Assembly: GCF_024497955.1 (NCBI RefSeq)
Contig: NZ_JANHKP010000006.1
Span: 62,001 to 126,000, forward strand
Source of the DNA: Streptomyces sp. C10-9-1
GTDB lineage: Bacteria; Actinomycetota; Actinomycetes; Streptomycetales; Streptomycetaceae
Direction: 5' to 3'
Length of the DNA: 64,000 nucleotides
Shown here one piece after another: positions 25,955 to 33,511 of this stretch (position 1 is the first letter of the stretch; every line of letters starts with the position of its first letter). The position numbers were made by a program, and so were the translations under genes. The notes beneath the pieces are model-generated. The model saw only the letters and a program-made list of their open reading frames with translations, was not told the origin of the DNA and made no database searches.

Positions 25955-26200
25955 TCAGTCGCCCGGCTCCCGGTCGTCCCTCTCGGGCCCGGACGGGGCG
26001 TCGTGCCAGCGCGGGTCGTTCTCCCACTCCAGGTTGCGCTCGCGGGCCGTGGCCATCGCGTGCTCCGCCTCCTTCCGGGTCGGGTACGGCCCGAAGCGGT
26101 CCTTGGCCGGGCACTCCGGTCCCTCCTCGACCTTGCGGTGCTCCAGGCAGTAGTACCACTCGCCGGGCTTGCCGACCGTGCGCTTCTTGAACAGGGGCAT
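25955..26200 (-). CDS. Conserved small actinobacterial protein
   Basis: 81 aa: MPLFKKRTVGKPGEWYYCLE, then EEGPECPAKDRFGPYPTRKE with two cysteines, and an acidic tail. The pattern of KDRFGPYPTRKEAEHA is reminiscent of short SPOR-like or DUF-type repeats, but no named family was recognised. AAGGAG precedes the ATG at 26200. It converges with the MFS gene (21 bp) and is divergent from map. Confidence 0.75.
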   Translation of the reverse strand: MPLFKKRTVGKPGEWYYCLEHRKVEEGPECPAKDRFGPYPTRKEAEHAMATARERNLEWENDPRWHDAPSGPERDDREPGD

Positions 26201-26245
26201 GTGGGGCTCCTTCCTCTGAGGCCATGCTGCCCCACCCCGGCTGGT

Positions 26246-26251
26246 TAGACT
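26246..26251 (+). promoter_or_regulatory. -10 box for a leaderless map transcript
   Basis: TAGACT lies 7 nt before the map ATG, with no ribosome binding site between. Confidence 0.4.
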
Positions 26252-26258
26252 CGCTCGC

Positions 26259-27116
26259 ATGTCTGGCCAGTCGCTGCTCGTACCAGGGGAGATCTCTCCC
26301 GCCCGCTCCGTCCCCGGCTCCATCCGGCGTCCCGAGTACGTGGGGAGGCCCGCACCGGCCCCGTACTCCGGTCCGGAGGTCCAGGACTCCGACACCGTCG
26401 AGCGGATGCGTGTCGCGGGGCGTATCGCCGCGCAGGCGATGGAGGAGGCCGCGAAGCACATCGCCCCCGGCGTGACCACCGACGAACTCGACCGTGTGGC
26501 ACACGAGTTCATGTGCGACCACGGCGCCTACCCGTCCACCCTGGGCTACCGCGGCTTCCCCAAGTCGCTGTGCGCCTCGGTCAACGAGGTGATCTGCCAC
26601 GGCATCCCCGACTCCACGGTGCTGCGCGACGGGGACATCGTGAACCTCGACGTGACGGCCTACATCGGCGGTGTGCACGGGGACAACAACGCGACCTACC
26701 TCTGCGGCGACGTGGACGAGGAGTCCCGGCTGCTGGTGGAGCGGACGCGGGAGTCCCTGAACCGGGCCGTGAAGGCAGTGAAGCCGGGCCGCCAGGTCAA
26801 CGTCATCGGGCGGGTGATCGAGTCCTACGCCAAGCGGTTCGGGTACGGGGTGGTGCGTGACTTCACGGGCCACGGCATCAACACGTCCTTCCACTCCGGC
26901 CTGATCATCCCGCACTACGACGCCCCGCACGCCACGACGGTCATGGAGCCGGGGATGACGTTCACGATCGAGCCGATGCTGACCCTGGGGACGCACGAGT
27001 ACGACATGTGGGAGGACGGCTGGACGGTCGTCACCAAGGACCGCAGGCGCACGGCGCAGTTCGAGCACACCCTGGTGGTCACCGCGACGGGGGCGGAGAT
27101 CCTGACCCTGCCGTGA
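26259..27116 (+). CDS. map: Type I methionine aminopeptidase
   Basis: 285 aa. It removes the initiator methionine from new proteins. The five metal ligands are visible in VNLDVTAY (Asp), HGDNNATY (Asp), DFTGHGI (His), FTIEPML (Glu) and AQFEHTLV (Glu). The N-terminal extension of about 40 residues ([20 protein letters not shown]) is that of the longer actinobacterial isoform. The 3' end is duplicated beyond the stop (see 27106-27158). Confidence 0.95.
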   Translation: MSGQSLLVPGEISPARSVPGSIRRPEYVGRPAPAPYSGPEVQDSDTVERMRVAGRIAAQAMEEAAKHIAPGVTTDELDRVAHEFMCDHGAYPSTLGYRGFPKSLCASVNEVICHGIPDSTVLRDGDIVNLDVTAYIGGVHGDNNATYLCGDVDEESRLLVERTRESLNRAVKAVKPGRQVNVIGRVIESYAKRFGYGVVRDFTGHGINTSFHSGLIIPHYDAPHATTVMEPGMTFTIEPMLTLGTHEYDMWEDGWTVVTKDRRRTAQFEHTLVVTATGAEILTLP

Positions 27117-27158
27117 CGGTGCGCGGGCCCCTGCCGTGACGGCGCGGGCCCCTGCCGT
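27106..27158 (+). repeat. Short tandem duplication over the map stop codon
   Basis: A unit beginning CCCTGCCGTGACGG occurs at 27106 and 27129, and its first nine bases again at 27150. The first copy contains the map stop codon, the second an identical TGA. Confidence 0.7.
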
Positions 27159-27309
27159 CCCTCGCGGCCGGGGCGGGGTGGGGCCCGGCGGGAGTGCGTC
27201 CGGCGGGCAGCGGGGAGGCGGGACGGGCCGGGGACCTGTTGACTCGGGTGGACCTCGGCACGAGGATCCCTACTGCCTGCCCGCCCTTTCCGGCACCGGA
27301 GGTTCCGCA

Positions 27310-27960
27310 GTGGACACGCCCTTCTCGACGCAGATCCGTGTCGCCTCGCAGGAGCAGCACGCCGAGGCGGAGGCGTCCCCCTTCATGGCCCGCATGCTCG
27401 GCGGTTCGCTCGGCGTCGAGGCCTTCGCCCGGTACACCGAGCAGCTGTGGTTCGTCTACCGCGCCCTGGAGGACGGCGCCGGGCGCCTGGCCCGGGACCC
27501 GGTCGCCGGGCCGTTCGTGCGGCCCGAGCTGATGCGGACGGCCGCGCTGGAGCGCGACCTGGCGCACCTGCGCGGCGGACGCTGGCGGGAGGGGCTGACC
27601 GCCCTTCCCTCGACGGCGGCCTACGCCGCGCGGATCGAGGAGTGCACGCGCACCTGGCCGGCGGGCTACATAGCCCACCACTACACGCGCTACCTGGGCG
27701 ACCTCTCCGGCGGCCAGATCATCCGCGACCGGGCCGAGCGCACCTGGGGCTTCGCACGCAAGGGCGACGGGGTCCGCTTCTACGTCTTCGAGGAGGTCGC
27801 CAGCCCCGCGGCCTTCAAGCGGACCTACCGCGAGCTGCTCGACGCGGTCCGGGCCGACGAGCTGGTCCGGCAGCGGATCGTCGAGGAGTGCCGCGGGGCC
27901 TTCGCCTTCAACGGGGCGGTCCTGCGGGAGCTGGACCGGGAGTTCCCGCTCAGCGCCTGA
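27310..27960 (+). CDS. Heme oxygenase (biliverdin-producing)
   Basis: 216 aa, the normal length for bacterial HmuO-type enzymes. The proximal heme ligand is His17 in SQEQHAEAE, and the distal helix carries YLGDLSGGQIIRDRA. It opens heme to biliverdin, iron and CO using reductant and oxygen, so it serves iron recovery. GTG at 27310 has GGAGG 8 nt upstream. No heme-uptake genes or iron boxes were recognised nearby. Confidence 0.95.
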   Translation: MDTPFSTQIRVASQEQHAEAEASPFMARMLGGSLGVEAFARYTEQLWFVYRALEDGAGRLARDPVAGPFVRPELMRTAALERDLAHLRGGRWREGLTALPSTAAYAARIEECTRTWPAGYIAHHYTRYLGDLSGGQIIRDRAERTWGFARKGDGVRFYVFEEVASPAAFKRTYRELLDAVRADELVRQRIVEECRGAFAFNGAVLRELDREFPLSA

Positions 27961-28010
27961 ACCCCCGGGGCACTCCCGTGCCCGTCCCCCTCGGAAGCCC
28001 TCGGCCGCGG

Positions 28011-28054
28011 GCCCGCGCGGACGCGCCCGGCGGCCGCCGACGCGCCGTGCGGGC
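28011..28054. terminator. Imperfect hairpin between convergent genes
   Basis: GCCCGCGCGGACGCG (28011-28025) pairs with 28041-28054, with one bulge and one wobble, between the heme oxygenase and the PhzF-like gene. Confidence 0.4.
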
Positions 28055-28077
28055 GGGACGACGCGCTCGCGGCCGCC

Positions 28078-28839
28078 TCAGGGGGCGGAGACCGGCCCCG
28101 GCACGGCCACCGTGTGCGGGAGCCGGGAGCGGGTGCCGCGCTCCACCGGGGCGATCCGCAGGGCGGCGGGGCCCTGGGTCCTCGCGGGCTCGGCGGCCGG
28201 GGAGGCGAGCCGCACCCGGCCGCCGATCTCCACGACGCCGTCCGGTCCGGGCGCGGAGAGGATCTGCGACCCGCGGCCCTGGATGATGTTCAGCGCCCGC
28301 CCGAGCAGGTCGGTCAGCAGCACGGCCGCGGAGCCGGTCGCCTCCTCCTCGTCGGCGCCCCCGCCGCGCGGGAAGGAGCGGGCCCGCACCCGGCCCGCGG
28401 ACTCGTCCTCCCAGGCCCAGGCGTACAGCGGCCCCCGCCCCGGCGGCGGGAGGGGCAGCGCGTCCACCTCGGCCGGGGTGCCGTAGCGGCGCAGCGTCCA
28501 CGGCGCGGGCTCCGCGCGGACGGTCACCCAGGCGAACTCGCCGTCGTGCCGGGCCCACACCTCGCCGCCCGCGGGGTGCACGGCCTCCAGGTCCAGCAGC
28601 CAGGCGGCCGCGAGCAGCGGGCCGACGGCGAAGGCGGGACGCTTCGGCGGCGTGTGCACATCGAGCTCCCCCCGCTCGGGGTCGTCGACGAACACGCAAC
28701 CGCCGAGGCCGAGTTCGGCCGCGAGTGCCTGCCGGGACCGCCGGTCGGGGTGGCGCCGTGGGTCGCGTACCACCGCGACCGCGTTCCCGAACCGGCCGTC
28801 GCCGGAGCAGAAGACCTGGACCACGTCGAGTTCGTTCAC
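28078..28839 (-). CDS. PhzF family isomerase/epimerase-like protein
   Basis: 253 aa, slightly shorter than the usual 270-300. The start VNELDVVQVFCSGDGRFGNA matches the PhzF N-terminus (D-V-F-x-x-x-x-F-x-G-N), GLGGCVFVDDP carries the position of the catalytic glutamate region, and DEEEATGSAAV corresponds to the DEDPATGSA loop, followed by GRGSQI. PhzF members are diaminopimelate-epimerase-fold isomerases; most have no known substrate. The GTG at 28839 fits the family start, but no ribosome binding site is clear. Confidence 0.85.
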   Translation of the reverse strand: MNELDVVQVFCSGDGRFGNAVAVVRDPRRHPDRRSRQALAAELGLGGCVFVDDPERGELDVHTPPKRPAFAVGPLLAAAWLLDLEAVHPAGGEVWARHDGEFAWVTVRAEPAPWTLRRYGTPAEVDALPLPPPGRGPLYAWAWEDESAGRVRARSFPRGGGADEEEATGSAAVLLTDLLGRALNIIQGRGSQILSAPGPDGVVEIGGRVRLASPAAEPARTQGPAALRIAPVERGTRSRLPHTVAVPGPVSAP

Positions 28840-29133
28840 TCCGGCATTGAAGCATCCATGCCTGCCTGCCGCCCGGGGATCGCCGCCGCTCCCGGGCGGG
28901 CGGACGGGGCGGCGGGCGGGTGACGGCGGACGGGTGACGTGCGGACGGGCCCGAACACGGCCGCCGCACGGGCGGGTTGGCCGCGCCCGGCGCCTGGCCT
29001 GCGCCTCTCGGCCGCGCACCGGCGCGGGGAGCGGAAGGCGGCGCTCCCGGGCCGCCTCACCCTGCGCCCGGACCGTCCGCGGCACCGGTAGGGTTCGGAC
29101 GGTCAGGTCGGGGCGAGGAGCAGAAGGCAGCGC
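28840..29133. other. Divergent intergenic region
   Basis: About 290 bp without a gene. TAGGGT at 29091-29096 is a possible -10 for the plus-strand lipoprotein gene; GAGGAGCAGAAGG precedes its ATG. Confidence 0.4.
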
Positions 29134-30123
29134 ATGAGAAGGCTGGGCCGGGCGGCCGCGGGGCTCGCGGCGACGGTGGTGGTGTCGCTGACGGCGAGCG
29201 CGTGCGTCACCGTCCACGGGGAGCGGGAGGTCGTCCCCTCGGTGACCGAGGAGGAGGCCGCGGCGGCGCTCGCCGGTTTCACCGCCGCCTACAACGAGGC
29301 GGACAAGGCGTACGATCCGGCCCTCGACGCCGCGCACGTCACCGGTGCCCTCGGTGCCATCAACCAGGCCGGGTTGAAGGCCCGCCAGGTCAACTTCCCC
29401 GACGGCAACCCCCGGCACGTCCCGCTGGAGCTGGCGGACGCGCGGTTCGTCATCCCCCGGAAGGCGGGCTGGCCGCGCTGGTTCCTCGCCGACACCGACT
29501 CCAACCGGGACACCGACGACGGAGGCGAGCGCGACAGCCGCTGGCTGCTGGCCTTCGTCCGCGCCGGGGTGGACGACACCTGGAAGGCCGCCTACCTCGC
29601 CATCCTCGCGCCCGAGGACATCCCCGCCTTCAAGCGGGACGCGGACGGCTACGCGGAGCCGGTCGCCCCCGACGACGCGGCCCTCGCCGTCGCACCGGCC
29701 GATCTGAGCAGCGACTACGCCTCCTACCTCCAGGACGGGAAACCGGAGGCGTTCAAGGCGGGCCCGCACACCACGGGCTGGCGCGAGACGCGGGCCAGGA
29801 GCGCCTCCCTGCCCGGCATGTCGACCCAGTACCTGGACCAGCCGCTCGACTCGGGCGCCTACGCCCCCCTCGGGCTGGTGACCCAGGACGGCGGGGCACT
29901 GGTCTTCTTCTCGGTGAGGAACTTCGAGCGGCAGACCGCGGCGAAGGGCGTGGAGCTGAAGGTCATCCCGGACGTGCAGGCGCTGCTCACCGGCGAGGTG
30001 ACGTCGACCCTCACCAAGGAGCGGGTCTCCGGCCAGCTGGTGAGCATCCCCATCGGCTCGGGCGGCGGTCAGCCGGACATACTGAGCCGCCTCACCGGAC
30101 TGACCGCGGCGAAGGGCTCCTGA
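29134..30123 (+). CDS. Predicted lipoprotein of unknown function
   Basis: 329 aa. A basic n-region and hydrophobic stretch end at SLTASAC (Cys24), a relaxed lipobox, so the protein is probably anchored on the outer face of the membrane. The rest begins with a helical DPALDAAHVTGALGA region, followed by beta-rich sequence containing ARFVIPRKAGWPRWF and SRWLLAFVRAG. The overall pattern resembles uncharacterised actinobacterial lipoproteins; no enzyme motif is seen. A bidirectional terminator follows. Confidence 0.75.
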   Translation: MRRLGRAAAGLAATVVVSLTASACVTVHGEREVVPSVTEEEAAAALAGFTAAYNEADKAYDPALDAAHVTGALGAINQAGLKARQVNFPDGNPRHVPLELADARFVIPRKAGWPRWFLADTDSNRDTDDGGERDSRWLLAFVRAGVDDTWKAAYLAILAPEDIPAFKRDADGYAEPVAPDDAALAVAPADLSSDYASYLQDGKPEAFKAGPHTTGWRETRARSASLPGMSTQYLDQPLDSGAYAPLGLVTQDGGALVFFSVRNFERQTAAKGVELKVIPDVQALLTGEVTSTLTKERVSGQLVSIPIGSGGGQPDILSRLTGLTAAKGS

Positions 30124-30200
30124 GGCCCGCCCCCGGCGGGCTCCGGAAACCGCGCACTCCCGGCCGGGAGCCGAGTGCGCCCCGGGCCCGGAGGGGAGCG

Positions 30201-30230
30201 CGTAGGGGGCGCACGGATGCGGCCCCTACG
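30201..30230. terminator. Bidirectional terminator
   Basis: CGTAGGGG/CCCCTACG arms enclose an inner CGCA/TGCG stem with a single G-G mismatch (30201-30230). It lies between the convergent lipoprotein and primase-polymerase-like genes. Confidence 0.6.
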
Positions 30231-31010
30231 TCAGCGGCCCAGCGGCCAGGCCGCCTCGGACTGCTCGGCGCGCCGCCGCTCCTGCTCGTCCGCGTGGCGG
30301 GCGCAGGCGTCGGTCAGCGTCTCCAGCAGGGTCAGCGGGTCCGGCAGGGGATGCTCCACACCGCGCTCCCAGGAGACCCCCCGGTCACCGTCGCCCGGCA
30401 GCCGGGCCGGCGGCACCAGGACGTAGCTGCCCCGGCAGTGCCAGCGCAGCCCGGGGTGCTCGTCCATGGTCTCGGGGTGGCAGTCCAGCTCGCAGGGCCA
30501 CCACTCGTCCTCGTCCTCGGGCGTGCCCCGCGTCGCGGTGAAGAAGAGCATGCGGCCCTCGTCGCCCGCTCCGTCCCACACGGCCACGGGCCCGACCTCG
30601 ACGCCCTGCCCCAGCAGGCGCGCGAGGGCGGCGCGGCCCGCGTCGAGCGGGACGTCCAGGACGTCGTGGACCATGCCCGTCGCGGTGATGAAGTTCGCCT
30701 CGGGCTGGTTGCGGGCCCAGCGCTCGACCTGGCCGCGGTCGGTGGTGGACTGCGTCTGCCAGGCGAAGGAGATCGGATGGGTGGCCGGGATGGGGCAGCC
30801 GATGCGCTCGCAGGAGCAGCGGAAGCCGACGGGGTGGGCGGCGGGCGCCAGGGGCAGCCCGGCGGCGGCGACGGCGACGAGCAGCTCCTCGCGCTGCGCG
30901 CCCTCGGACCCGGTCTCTGCCGAGGACCGGCGGCGCAGCCACTGCGCCAGCCTGCTCTCCCGGGGCCTGCCGCCCACCGTGCCGCGGATCCGGCCGATAC
31001 CGTCGCCCAT
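30231..31010 (-). CDS. Bifunctional primase/polymerase-like (PrimPol N-terminal) protein
   Basis: 259 aa. RCSCERIGCPIPATHPISFAW, then ARNQPEANFITATG and RMLFFTATRG match the N-terminal prim-pol domain of chromosomal actinobacterial proteins annotated as bifunctional DNA primase/polymerase. No helicase domain is fused, and no phage or plasmid genes lie nearby, so it is the stand-alone streptomycete form of unknown function. A GAGGGG site precedes the ATG. Three 13-bp repeats lie 42 bp upstream. Confidence 0.8.
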   Translation of the reverse strand: MGDGIGRIRGTVGGRPRESRLAQWLRRRSSAETGSEGAQREELLVAVAAAGLPLAPAAHPVGFRCSCERIGCPIPATHPISFAWQTQSTTDRGQVERWARNQPEANFITATGMVHDVLDVPLDAGRAALARLLGQGVEVGPVAVWDGAGDEGRMLFFTATRGTPEDEDEWWPCELDCHPETMDEHPGLRWHCRGSYVLVPPARLPGDGDRGVSWERGVEHPLPDPLTLLETLTDACARHADEQERRRAEQSEAAWPLGR

Positions 31011-31382
31011 CTATCCCCTCACACCTCATGCGTCGGCCGCACGCGTCCGCGCGGTCACTGCCCTCGGTCACTGCTTTCGGTCACTGCCATGGTCCCACCA
31101 TCGTGCGGGGTGGGTGGACACAGGCCTCAACCGGGCGGGGGGCCCTTCTGTTCCCGGCGCTCAGGGGCGCACCGCGGCAGCCCGGAGCGCACGGGGAGCG
31201 CGCCGGCAGGCACGGGGCGGACGGGCTGCCGCCTCCCGCGCCGGGCGCGGACCGGGGGCCGCCGCGGTCCCGGAGGCGGCGCCGGACGGCGGGGGCGCCT
31301 CCGGGCGGGGGCCGCAGACGAGGGGGCGGCGCCCGGGAGGCGACGCGTTCGGGCTGCCCGGCCGCGGGGGCCGGCGGGCGGC
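31011..31382. other. Intergenic region with 13-bp repeats
   Basis: About 370 bp between two minus-strand genes. No gene was recognised. It holds the 13-bp triplet at 31052-31090 and, from about 31180, extremely GC-rich sequence. Confidence 0.5.
31052..31090. repeat. Three tandem 13-bp repeats
   Basis: CGGTCACTGCCCT, CGGTCACTGCTTT and CGGTCACTGCCAT follow one another without spacers, ending 42 bp from the start of the primase-polymerase-like gene. The ten-base core CGGTCACTGC is identical in all three. Confidence 0.85.
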
Positions 31383-32000
31383 TCAGGGGCGGGGGGCCAG
31401 CCCGTCGAGCGCGTAGTCGACGACGGCGTCCGCGTAGGCGTGGGTCAGCGGGAGGGTGCGCAGCAGCCAGCGGTGGAAGAGCGGGCCGACGAGGAGCTCC
31501 AGGGCGATCCGCGGGTCCACCGAGGGCCGGGCCTCGCCCGCCCGCTGCGCGGCACGCAGCCGGTCGGTGTAGAGCGCGAGCTGCGGGACGAGCAGCCTCT
31601 CCACGAACCGGGCACCGGTCTCGGCGTCGATCACACCCTCCGCCGTGAGCGCCCGCGCCGGGGCGTCGTAGACGGGGTCGTTCATCTGGTCGACCGTGGC
31701 CCGCAGCACCAGCCGCAGGTCGGCCCGGAGGTCACCGGTGTCGGGGACGGCGGGAGCATCCGGTCCGGCCTCCTCGGCCGCGCGGGCGGCCAGGTCGAGG
31801 AAGGCGTCCATCAGCACCGCGGCCTTCGACGGCCACCAGCGGTAGATGGTCTGCTTGCCGACCCCGGCGCGGGCGGCGATGGCCTCGACGGTCGTCCGGC
31901 CGTAGCCCACCTCGCCGACGAGCCCGAGCGCGGCGTCGTAGATCGCGCGGCGGGAGCGTTCGCTGCGGCGCGAGGGGTCGGGGGCCTTCGGCTCGGTCAT
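31383..32000 (-). CDS. TetR family repressor
   Basis: 205 aa. The helix-turn-helix is TTVEAIAARAGVGKQTIYRWWPSKAAVL (residues 36-64); the C-terminal half has the layout of TetR ligand domains with a TetR_C-like LELLVGPLFHRWLLR. A palindrome lies 20 bp upstream of the ATG over the promoter, so self-repression is likely. The -10 TAGGTT ends 6 nt before the ATG, suggesting a leaderless message. The ligand is unknown and no obvious divergent target is present. Confidence 0.92.
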   Translation of the reverse strand: MTEPKAPDPSRRSERSRRAIYDAALGLVGEVGYGRTTVEAIAARAGVGKQTIYRWWPSKAAVLMDAFLDLAARAAEEAGPDAPAVPDTGDLRADLRLVLRATVDQMNDPVYDAPARALTAEGVIDAETGARFVERLLVPQLALYTDRLRAAQRAGEARPSVDPRIALELLVGPLFHRWLLRTLPLTHAYADAVVDYALDGLAPRP

Positions 32001-32020
32001 GGGGTCAACCTAGCAGCGGT

Positions 32021-32035
32021 GAGACGGGGCGTCTC
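32021..32035. promoter_or_regulatory. TetR-type operator palindrome
   Basis: GAGACG and CGTCTC are separated by GGG (32021-32035), 21 bp before the TetR start, overlapping the promoter whose -10 (TAGGTT, minus strand) lies at 32007-32012. GAGACG-type palindromes are common TetR operators. Confidence 0.6.
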
Positions 32036-32190
32036 GCCTGCCGAGCGTTCCCGCCGCGGGGCGCGCACCCCTGCGGCGGGCCCCACCGGGCCGGACCCGG
32101 CCCGCGCGGCCGCCCCCGGCGCGCGGACACCACGCGGCGCGAGGCCCTCACCGTGACGGGGCGCCGTGACGGGGCCTCCGGCCGCCGCGC

Positions 32191-33264
32191 TCAGCCCGTC
32201 GCGTCGCGGCCCCGGGCGCTCCCGGCACCCTCCCCGGCGCCGCCCTCCTCCGGTGCGGGCGGCGGCTCCGGTGCGGGCGGCGGCCAGACGTCGCCCCAGT
32301 CGGCGTCCCGGGCGGCGCGGTAGAGCGGCCCGTGGCGCTTGGTGACGGTCTCGCGGCGCAGGCCCTCCGCCGCGGTGCACAGGTCGAGCAGGACCATGCC
32401 CTTGCGGATCTGGGGCCTGCGGGTGACCCGCGCGGGCGCGGGCTCCACGGGGAAGCGCACCGCGGCCACGTAGCTGAACTTCTCGTCCTCGTAGGCGAGC
32501 GAGCCGCCCTTGACCCGGCGGTGGAGGGAGGAGCGCGAGACACGGGCCGAGAAGTGGCACCAGTCCGCGCCCGGCTCGATCGGGCAGGCGGAGCTGTGCG
32601 GGCAGGGCGCCGCGACCGTCAGGCCCGCGGCGACGAGGGCCTCGCGGGCCCGCAGGATCCGCTCGTAGCCGTCGGGGGTGCCGGGCTCCACCACGAGGAC
32701 CGCGCGCGCCGCGCGGGCCGCCTCGGCGACCACGGCGGCGCGGTCCGCCTCGGTGAGTTCCTTGAGGACGTAGGACACCGTCACGAGATCAGTGCTCTCG
32801 ATCCTGAGCGCCGAACCGATCCGAGAGCACTGCCACTCGACCTCGCGCAGCGCCGGCGCCCCGGAGGCGAGGGCCAGTTCGCGCCCCAGGTCGAGCGCGG
32901 GCCGCGCCCAGTCCAGCACCGTGGCCGCGGGCGGGGCGGAGGCGAAGGCCTCGGCGACGGCCCAGGTCGCCGCGCCGGTGCCGCCGCCGATGTCGGTGTG
33001 CGTGGCGGGCGCCCAGCCGGGGACCGCCGCACGCAGCCCCTCCAGCGCGCCGCGCACGGCCTCGAAGGTGGCGGGCATGCGGTACGCGGCGTAGGCGGCC
33101 ACGTCGGAGCGGTCGCGCAGCACGGGGGCGTCGGTCGGGGTGGTACCCCGGTAGCTGGCGATCAGCCGCTCGACGGCCTGCGCGGCACGCGTCGGCGGCA
33201 GCCCGTCCAGCAGCCCCGCGAGGGCGGTGCGCAGGGTCTCGGCGGTGGGGGCTGTGGCGTTCAC
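32191..33264 (-). CDS. Rsm22-type small-subunit rRNA methyltransferase-like protein
   Basis: 357 aa. An SAM-binding site is seen at THTDIGGGTGAATWAVAEAF, followed by DLVTVSYVLKELTEADRAAV and VLVVEPGTPDGYERI. A cysteine cluster, CPHSSACPIEPGADWCHF (around residue 240), matches the Fe-S-binding region of mitochondrial Rsm22/METTL17. The family is linked to small ribosomal subunit assembly. A proline/glutamate-rich tail ends the protein. GTG at 33264 is the start. Confidence 0.87.
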   Translation of the reverse strand: MNATAPTAETLRTALAGLLDGLPPTRAAQAVERLIASYRGTTPTDAPVLRDRSDVAAYAAYRMPATFEAVRGALEGLRAAVPGWAPATHTDIGGGTGAATWAVAEAFASAPPAATVLDWARPALDLGRELALASGAPALREVEWQCSRIGSALRIESTDLVTVSYVLKELTEADRAAVVAEAARAARAVLVVEPGTPDGYERILRAREALVAAGLTVAAPCPHSSACPIEPGADWCHFSARVSRSSLHRRVKGGSLAYEDEKFSYVAAVRFPVEPAPARVTRRPQIRKGMVLLDLCTAAEGLRRETVTKRHGPLYRAARDADWGDVWPPPAPEPPPAPEEGGAGEGAGSARGRDATG

Positions 33265-33511
33265 CGGGTGAGTCTACGTCGCGCGGGGGCACGCCCGGGG
33301 CCGTCCTCCGCCGGGTCCCGGAGGGGACGGGCACGGGTCCGCCGGGCCGCCCGGCCCGCGCCCTGCGGGCAGCCGGAGTGCGTCCCGCCGCAGACGGCGG
33401 GGTGCACTCCGCCGGACAGGGCGGGCACCCCGCAGGGCGTCCCCGCGGGACCCGGCCGCCCGGTCCCTCAGGACGGCCGGCCGCCCGGTCCCGCCCCCTG
33501 CGACCGCGTGC
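33265..33511. other. Intergenic region rich in hairpins and a 16-bp direct repeat
   Basis: It lies downstream of the Bcr/CflA gene (minus strand) and upstream of the Rsm22-like gene. Three nested stems (33360-33369 with 33429-33438, 33375-33381 with 33404-33410, 33384-33390 with 33395-33401) and a perfect 16-bp direct repeat (33452-33467 and 33477-33492) fill it. It probably terminates the exporter gene. Confidence 0.55.
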
